A stretch of 64,000 nt of DNA from Jacaranda mimosifolia (taxonomy: Eukaryota; Streptophyta; Magnoliopsida; Lamiales; Bignoniaceae), in the NCBI GenBank assembly GCA_018894105.1, contig CM032117.1:28872501-28936500 (forward strand), read 5' to 3'. The position numbers and the translations under genes were made by a program. The notes under the pieces are model-generated. The model searched no databases. It was given only the letters and a program-made list of their open reading frames with translations, and was not told where the DNA came from. Positions 57,187-64,000 of this stretch are shown here, one piece after another (position 1 is the stretch's first letter; every line of letters starts with the position of its first letter).

Positions 57187-58006
57187 CTATAGTACATAGG
57201 TTAGGAAAATAATAAAGCTTAATTAATAAATTATAAACTTAAGATTCTTTTGTATTGCTTAATTAATAAACTATAACCTCAATATTTCTTTTGTATTCAA
57301 AGATGGCTATACTCAATATCAATAAATTAATCATAAGAATAAATAAATTTACTTCATATATGTTTGAGATAGAAAAAGTGTCCTAGTTTAATTGAACGTC
57401 ATATTAATGAAGATTTATCAAAAAAATATTACCTAATTTGTGAATTAAAAAGTTAGATGAAGATAATGATGACTCTAATTACTTAATATCAACAAATTAA
57501 TCATAGAAGTACATAAGCCTATTATATTTTGATGCATTAGATTAAATATACTTTTGTGCCTTACAAGAAATAGTGCAACTAAACTAACTCACAATATAAT
57601 AGAGGTACCAAATTGCATATATCATAATATTGCTATAAAATGAGTAAATAGCATATGAATTTTTTTCAGAAGCTCAAAATTAATTGGAAGGCCAAATCAA
57701 ATGTCGTTTCAGAATGAGTTTTCCTATAATCACATTTACATTTTGATTATAATCCAAGTAATCTATACTTTGAAGTTGATTTTGATAATACTTCTTCTAT
57801 GTCAAACCTCATCCCTTTAGCATGATTTGTGGACTATGGTATTATGAGACAAAATAAGCATAACCTTAATAAAGTGAAAAAGAGAATTTAGATGAAGTAG
57901 CACTATTTTTTAATCAATTAATTTTAGGTGTATTTAGTATATTTGGTTAATTTAATTTATAGCCCGTAAACTTTATAAAGTTTAAGAAAGACATCACAAG
58001 GTCTAA

Positions 58007-60700
58007 CACTAGAAAAAATTTGTCATTTTTGATGTACTTAGATGGATTTTTGACAGAAAGATAAATTTTTATGGGCATCCAATGAAATTTTTTCAATCAG
58101 AGAAACCCTCATTGCAAATTATTTTTTGGCAGAAATCATCCATCGGAATTTTTTTTGATGATTTTCATTGATTTTGTGACAAAATTTTAACGATGTGAAA
58201 CAACCAAATTTTCGTCTATGTTTTGGTAGCTTTTTCTGCCGAAACGTTTTTCGCTGCTACGTCGTCAGATTTTCTATATAACTTTTATTTATTTACTTTT
58301 TATCATTTTTCAATAGTATTTAGATGGATTTCTATAGAAAAATTATTAGAATTACTTTTTATTTATAATCTTTTTTTGTTGGAAGATCAATAGAGTTTTG
58401 TTGAATTTTTTTTAAATAATTTCTATAAATTTAATTTAGTTACACTTGTAACCTGTTGATACATCTTGTATATAAAATAACATACACTTATAATACAAAT
58501 GGAACAATAATTTAAAAAAATATAATTTTATAAATATAAGTCTTAAAAGTTATAATTCATAATTAAAAAAGCCAAAAAAAAAATCCTATCCACTAGCCTC
58601 TAGCAACATCATTACCGAAGTCAAAATAGTTATTCCACTATTGTGGGTCAAGCTTGCCTTGCTACAGTAGAAACTACTGCTGGTGGGGAACGAGGGGTGG
58701 GGGTACGAGTCGCCTGCCGAAGCCTGATGGATTATCCCTCTACATGAATATTTGAGCGATCATATCTTATATCATGCTGAACTGCTCAGAGAACATGCTC
58801 TGTATAACTTGTATACTGGTGTGTAAACAGGTCTCCAAGCTTGCCTACAATTAGACTGTATTTGATGCACTAGGCTCCTCTTGAGGCACACTGGTGTAAC
58901 AAAGCAATTGTTGGTATATCAGCCTATAAACTTGTCCTTTCTTGTTGGGGCCGCCTACAATCTGAGTCCACAACTCAGTCTGGGTCTACTAGGTCACTGC
59001 ACTACTCCCAACACCCTTTAGCTAAGATTGGGATTACAGTGCCTGTTAGAAGCTCTTCCGCAAGGTATAAAATGAAATAAAAAAAGAAAAATTGAAATAT
59101 AATGCAAATGAAAAATGATTTTATGTCATATGTAATAGACTTATAGCAACTCTCCTCTTCCTCTCGTCCACCCAGCTCCTATCGGCTCGTCTCTGGTAGG
59201 TACGAGCAAAAACCACATCCACCGTTGAGGGCCTATATAAGTCCCGAGCCTACGTAGGAAATAAGAATTAAAATAAGTGTATTATATATACATAAAACTA
59301 AACTACAATGAATATAAGAAAAAAATTCAGTAAAACCACACCTAAAATTGGTCTTTACCAAAATAACAAAAGTTCAACAATCAAATAAATAATAATACAT
59401 TATCATTTGGGAAGGGCACCAACCCTTTCTCATCAACCAAATAAATGAATAACAAATAAGAAGGGCTCCAATCCTTCCCCATCAACAATGTTATGCAAAT
59501 ATTATAAACATATCACAAGTAATTAACAAATATTTTAAAGTGGCTAAAGTTTACTAAGGACCAAAACTTAAAAAACTTACTAAACACTCGACATGTGTTC
59601 TGATGGATTATTCCCTCCAATATGCAAGGATCCCGCGGTATCGAAAACCCAATTCTTCTTAGCCTGTGTGGACATTTTTTTTTTTTTTTAAATTTTAGGA
59701 TTGCCAGTGCTGCTGTAGGGTATCCCAATTGTCCTTGCTAATTCACTTTGGTCTCTTGCCCATTTTTCGAACCTGGCCATATATGCCACTCAGTCGATGA
59801 CCCCCTTTAACATCAAAGGCCCTCTGAAAATGGCCCCCGTTCTTGGGGTCCCAATGGACATATCTTTGTGAAAGAAAATGCAATAAGTGAGTATACTTAC
59901 AATACACATAGTCAATTTGTAAAAGCAAATATATTAGTAACAAGTTAGCATCCGTATAATACAAAGACATAGTCGATTGGTAAAAGTAAATATATTAGTA
60001 ACATTCATATACCTTCCACTCCCTAAACATCAAATCTCAAAGGGACTAGGGGATATCCTACCAGGTCCTATAAAGCTCTTGTACCTTGCTCTTGATCACC
60101 CTTGTCAAGAAATTGGTACCATCGAGTAAGAACGTATACCTGTATAAAATTCTTATTATTAATATATAATTATTAAAATGATTGTAAAATAATATTTATG
60201 TAATAATTCAAAATCACCCATATCGTGCCCAAGATGCAAGTATACCCTGCAAGAATTATGGATAGGGGTTTTGATCCCCCTTACCCAATTTCTAGTCATC
60301 TAAAAAATCAATTGTTGTAGGTGATGCTACTGGTGTTGTTGATGTGGAATGGTTGAGTGAAGCAGCGGGGATGGTTGAGTACGAAGCAGAGTGGTGGATG
60401 GTGATGGAGTGTCTGCAGGCGAAGTGGATGGTTGCTGGGACATATAATGCTTCTATGAGGATAGCTGTAGAGAAGGATATATGTATAACCTCACAATAGC
60501 AGAAGAGGATAAGGGAAAATGAGTACTATGGAGATGTGTGGGAGAAAGGTGTGGGTGGGCATAAACTGATGACCAACTAATGTCGTGGTAGGATTCTAGT
60601 CAGCTAGCAAGTATGTTTGATGGGTTAGGGAAGTCTTGGTACCTCAGCCAGAACACCGACCTCGGTCGATAGTGGGAGAATGGAAACCAGACTGGTTTGC
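58007..60700 (-). mobile_element. CACTA (En/Spm) element with transposase remnant
   Basis: Left end CACTAGAAAAAATTTGTC interrupts copy C at 58006; preceding TAA would be the 3-bp target duplication. Subterminal sequence with repeated AATTTT/GATGGATTT motifs to about 58560. A decayed minus-strand transposase occupies 59150-60690. I could not find the right end; it may have been lost before the LTR element at 61218. Confidence 0.7.
59150..60690 (-). pseudogene. En/Spm-type plant transposase remnant
   Basis: In minus-strand order: a short block 'TEVGVLAEVPRL' near 60650, 'MFREWKVY' near 60020, 'DPKNGGHFQRAFDVKGGHRL' and 'GQVRKMGKRPKW' (59850-59750), a segment equivalent to the 'HTGGS' region near 59660, and 'RTYQRRADRSWVDERKRR' near 59200. 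The last block matches the Asp-Glu-Arg motif of the Ptta/En/Spm plant transposase family. Introns or indels and many stops separate the blocks. It is inactive. It is the smaller DNA-associated type of protein rather than the DDE TNP2 protein, as far as the motifs show. Confidence 0.75.
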
Positions 60701-61217
60701 CATCTATAAAATAAAAACAAATAGCACATATGGACAATAATTAATATTATTACAATAAGTTAATATTTATGTATGTGAAATGCATAAAAATAGTTAACAA
60801 CTAAACTTAGTAAGGTACGCAAGTTTCCATAGAAGTTTAGATAGGATTTATCATTCATTTATCGAATGGATTCTTCAATCTTTCTATCTACCTTTTGTCC
60901 TTCAATCTTATTATATACCCAAATCTGTTGTTGTAATAAGAGAATAGTTTTGATGGTCCATTGACATTCTGATCTTTGATTGATTGTCATTTACATTAAT
61001 AGATTTAGGTAGACAAAATGACTAAAGATTTTATGTAATGAATGAATGAATTTTTGAATAGAAAATTTTATTGAGTACGTTTGGCTACTAACCGATTGTA
61101 GAAGTTGGAGACTCCTCTAATGCTCATTTTCTAATAAAAAAATTTTTTGTTCAAAAATTATATAATGACTCTTAAACAGAAATGACAGTATTATGGAAAA
61201 TTATTCTTTGATCATAA
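60701..61217. other. No feature recognised
   Basis: AT-rich sequence between the CACTA remnant and the LTR element. CATAA at 61213-61217 would be the left side of the LTR element's target duplication. Confidence 0.5.
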
Positions 61218-61309
61218 TGTAAGTGCAAATTCTTTGTTTGCAATAAATAAAATTACAAGACAAGAAAATCATACAGAGAAAATAAATTTGAAATTTATCA
61301 CTTGTGGAT

Positions 61310-61440
61310 TCAATTTCTAATCTAATCCTCTAATTCTTCCCTTTCAAATATAATCTTGAAATTTATCAATTGTGGATTCAATTTCTAATCTAATCCTCTA
61401 ATTCTTCCCTTCCAAATATAATCTTGAAATTTGATGAGTT
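61310..61440 (-). repeat. ~66-bp tandem duplication in the left LTR
   Basis: 'GTGGATTCAATTTCTAATCT' at 61305 and 61371, each followed by the same ~45 bases. The right LTR has one copy. Confidence 0.85.
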
Positions 61441-61784
61441 CCACGAAGAACACCTTGAATTCCTTAGATCTCCTTGAATCTAAATTGAATAAAATAACGC
61501 CAATTTGAGGGCTTCTCACCTTAATCTCGAATAAAATGCCAAAAATTATATGAGCTCTATAAAAAATGCCTTGAACGTTGTAGATCTCCTTAAATAAAAA
61601 TAATGCTAATTAGAGGGCTTCGAACCTTAATTTTGAATCAAATGCCAAAAATATATGAGCTCCGTGAAAAACGCCTTGAATGTCGTGGATCTCCTTGAAT
61701 TTGCTTGAGAGAATTGCTGGACTCCTATAAAGTTTCTCTCATTTGCTGGAATTTTGTGTTATGTGTTGAATGAGCTTTGGTCAC

Positions 61785-61798
61785 CCTCTTTATATAAA
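61785..61798 (-). promoter_or_regulatory. LTR TATA box (gypsy-type element)
   Basis: TTATATAAAG on the element strand, about 340 bases inside the LTR start, a usual place for an LTR core promoter. Confidence 0.45.
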
Positions 61799-62439
61799 TG
61801 CTTGATGGGAGACTTTCATATTGAGTTGAACTTGTTTGAGAGTTATCTCTTTGATAAAATAATATCAAATATCAAGAGATAGTATCAAGTATGAAGAGAT
61901 AATATCAAATATCTTTAATTTGATTGGCCCATAGGCATAGACACTTTATCTTTGGTACATATCAATATTTGATTTGAGCATAAAATAAATACTAGAGTAT
62001 TAATTAAAATTAACTATTTATCTTTTGGAATTAATTTAATAAATTTCAAAATAAATAGAAAATTTTAAATTAATAACTAGCATATTATTTTATACAGATC
62101 ACTATTCAATTAGGCAAAAATGGATATGTCTACAAATGCCTCTACTTGAAAACTTGATGAAAGATGTGTCAATCATCCACGAAAGAGGCAAGGCTTAAAG
62201 TATTTGAGAAGTTTTCTTTTTTTCCCAATTTTTTCATATATGTTTGGGACAAGAACATCTTCCAAGCATTCCTCGAGCCACGGTGCCTAATAAAAGGGTT
62301 AAGACATAACATAATTCAAAATAAATATCCTTTTGAGGGGAGTGCCGTACACAGTTTATACTCATGTGGGCCAGGAGTAACATGCAGTTTAGGTTCCTAC
62401 GTCAAGGAACATATTTAACTTAAATAGACATTTTATACC

Positions 62440-62960
62440 CATGTCAAGGAGTTCACTTGAATTTTGTTGACAATTTATACTTATGTCAAGGAGTTTACTT
62501 GAGTTTGACTTAGTAGACAATTTACACTCTTATCAAGGAGTACATGGGGAGAATTTGAACATTTAGATAGTTTATAATCGTACCTAGGAGCCTTACTGAA
62601 AGTTTAAACTCATATCAAGAATCAAATGGGGAGACTTTGAATATTTAGATAGTTTATGCTCGTATCTAGGAGCATTATTGATAGTTTAAACTTTTATCAT
62701 GGAGCACATGGGGAGACTTTGAATATTTAGATAGTTCACACTCATATTTAGGAGAAATATTGATAGTTTTAGCTCTTATCAAGAAGCATATAGAATTTGG
62801 AGATTTGAACTTTGAACTTGAGGACTTGGAGACTTGATTATTTTATTTAGAGACTTGAGATTTTGAGTTTTAGACTTGGACACTTAGAGACTTGAAAATT
62901 TTAGATAGTTTATGCTCTTATTTGAGAGCATTATTGATAGTTTAGGATCTTATCAAGGAG
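62440..62960 (-). repeat. ~82-bp degenerate tandem repeat in the element interior
   Basis: AGATAGTTTATGCTCGTAT variants at 62565, 62649, 62730 and 62913, each paired with a 'CTTATCAAGGAGCACATGG' variant. Located where pol would be expected. Confidence 0.7.
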
Positions 62961-63530
62961 CGTTTGGAGTTTGGACATGAAAATTAATTGCCCCCAACAT
63001 CTTCATCATCATCGGCATCACTTGAGTCTTCTTGTTCATAAAAATTTATGCTCATTCCAGTATTATGTGCACGAGTTGCTAAATCTTCAAAAGTTTTTGG
63101 TTTAATTCCTTGAAGTATGTAGGAAAGACTCCAATGCATTCCTTGGATACACATCTTAACTCCAATATTATGTGCAGTCCTTCAACAGCCCTCATTAAAT
63201 TTGCAATTTGTTCCTCCAAGGTTGTAGCACTTGTCACCATCACCATTGCTACGCTTGAAGAATTTGATGTTAAGTAGAGAATAGATGACGTGGATTATTC
63301 CTTCTAGTATCCATCATCTTCATTTATATCAATAAAATGTGGCAACACTTTTTCCATAGCAAACAAAGCAGCCACCTCCAAAGATGATTGCAACTTCTAG
63401 GATATACTTTTTATGATAACACTAACACTTTTTGCTTTAGCACTTGAGGAATTTGAGGTAGTAATTTTCAATGCAATAGTCATGTTGGCGGCCATGTGAT
63501 ACTTCAATCTTGATGAAGAAAAGAGATGAG
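62960..63530 (-). pseudogene. Gypsy gag remnant
   Basis: A minus-strand start with 'YHMAANMTIALKI' and a Ser/Ala/Lys-rich stretch (63510-63397). Further on 'TSATTLEEQIANLMRAVEGL' (near 63210) and 'PKTFEDLATRAHNTGMSI' (near 63070), which are characteristic of gag of plant gypsy elements. An acidic Asp-run follows and the frame ends at 62990. Stops and frameshifts lie between blocks. No zinc knuckle was found. The pol part is missing. Confidence 0.75.
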
Positions 63531-63534
63531 AGGT

Positions 63535-63564
63535 AGAGATAGTCTCACAGGGCGTGCCAAAATT
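63535..63564 (-). other. Primer-binding site of the gypsy-type element
   Basis: On the element strand the LTR end ...GCTTACA is followed by AATTTTGGCACGCCCTG, the arrangement seen in plant gypsy elements with a TGGCRCG-type primer site. The exact tRNA was not determined. Confidence 0.6.
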
Positions 63565-64000
63565 TGTAAGCACAAATTTCTTTATTTGCAATAAATAAAA
63601 TTAGAAGACAAGAAAAATTGTACAAATAAAATAAAATTAAATCTATCAACTGTGGATTCAATTTCTAATCTTATCCTCTAATTCTTCCTTTCTAAATATG
63701 ATCTTGAATTAAATGAGCTCTGCAAAAAATGCCTTGAATGTCATAGATCTCTTTAAATTTGATTTGAAGAAATAACGCCAATTCAAGCGTTTTGTACCTT
63801 AATCTCGAATCAAATGCCAAAATGTATGAGCTCCGCGAAAAATACCTTGAACGTTATGGTTCTCCTTAAATTTAATTTGAATAAAATAATGCCAATTCGA
63901 GGGCTCCACGCCTTAATCCTAAATCAAACACTAGAATATGATGAGTTCTGCAAAGAACGCCTTGAATGCCATGGATCTCCTTAAATTTAATTGAGAGAAT
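63565..64000 (-). repeat. Right (5') LTR, truncated by the window end
   Basis: Matches 61218-61700, including 'TTTGCAATAAATAAAATTA' and the repeated 'ATGAGCTCCGCGAAAAA' segments. Continues past base 64000. Confidence 0.85.

Larger units (their letters stand above)
52901..58006 (-). other. Host segment copy C
   Basis: Collinear with copy A (33318-35900) apart from the MULE insertion at 53430-55668. Contains monomer sequence (52910-53330), delta, beta and alpha exon-like segments and intron-like sequence, and is cut at 58006 by a CACTA element. Confidence 0.75.
61218..62134 (-). repeat. Left (3') LTR, 917 bp
   Basis: On the element strand it runs from TGTAGACATATCC (62134) to ...TTACA at 61218. 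A purine run with GAGGCATTT precedes it. A TATATAAAG-type core lies near 61790. It includes a 66-bp tandem duplication (61310-61440). Confidence 0.82.
61218..64000 (-). mobile_element. Ty3/gypsy-type LTR element lacking pol (runs off the window)
   Basis: Left LTR 61218-62134 and right LTR from 63565 share sequence and start TGTAAG on the plus strand. The 1.43 kb interior holds a gag remnant on the minus strand and degenerate tandem repeats, but no protease, reverse transcriptase or integrase. It has a primer-binding-type sequence next to the right LTR and a polypurine tract next to the left one. Either a large-deletion derivative or a non-autonomous family. Confidence 0.8.

Noticed and set aside
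62164..62418. 84-codon plus-strand frame
   Set aside because: Antisense to the gypsy-type element interior, immediately beside its LTR; no motif.
1..64000. tRNA, rRNA or snRNA genes
   Set aside because: No cloverleaf, 5S-type box sequence or snRNA promoter was recognised by eye; only tRNA-complementary primer-binding sites of retroelements were found. A covariance-model search would be decisive.

Overview
This is a piece of an AT-rich flowering-plant nuclear genome, almost certainly a dicot repeat-rich region. Evidence: decayed Ty1/copia and Ty3/gypsy retrotransposons, CACTA, hAT and Mutator-like DNA transposons, a TRIM element of a type common in dicots, GT-AG exon-like segments, and no bacterial gene organisation. 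I see no intact gene; all recognisable coding sequence carries stops, frameshifts or truncations. Species cannot be named from the sequence.

Left third (1-31.9 kb): a nest of LTR retrotransposons. E1 (179-11686, minus) is a complete but dead copia element with two ~2.2 kb LTRs. A related element E3 (11687-17317, minus) abuts the outer end of E1's 5' LTR and has lost its own right side, which is replaced by an inverted LTR fragment (17320-18462). Next is the 3' half of a SIRE/Maximus-like copia element (18463-21862), with reverse transcriptase/RNase H remains and an env-like downstream reading frame. Its 3' LTR is split by E4 (21863-29024, plus), a third relative of E1, with a near-perfect 5-bp target duplication; the LTR resumes after E4 and ends at about 29732. 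A Ty3/gypsy coding fragment without LTRs (29739-31753) lies exactly between that LTR end and a tRNA-iMet primer-binding site. A CACTA end fragment follows (to 33317).

Middle (33.3-58.0 kb): a host segment present in several decayed direct copies. It carries exon-like segments of a multi-exon minus-strand gene I do not recognise. Splice sites and intron phases agree between copies (exons named alpha, beta, gamma, delta here). A 9.4 kb CACTA element (36810-46204) sits in what looks like an intron of this gene; a paralogous empty site is present at 36311-36339. Between 47.6 and 53.3 kb there are arrays of a ~170-bp monomer in opposite orientations, separated by a TRIM element (48920-49236). The rightmost copy (52.9-58.0 kb) contains a three-level nest: a Mutator-like element (53430-55668) interrupted by a hAT element (54157-55585) interrupted by a second hAT element (about 54518-55034), each with a target-site duplication.

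Right end (58.0-64.0 kb): a CACTA element with decayed transposase (58007 to about 60.7 kb), then a minus-strand Ty3/gypsy-type element (61218 to beyond the window) that has LTRs and a gag remnant but no pol.

I found no convincing evidence of a new functional system. The best leads are the unrecognised exon family, the inverted monomer arrays, the gypsy fragment at an LTR/primer-binding-site junction, and conserved palindromes in the copia LTR promoter and leader.
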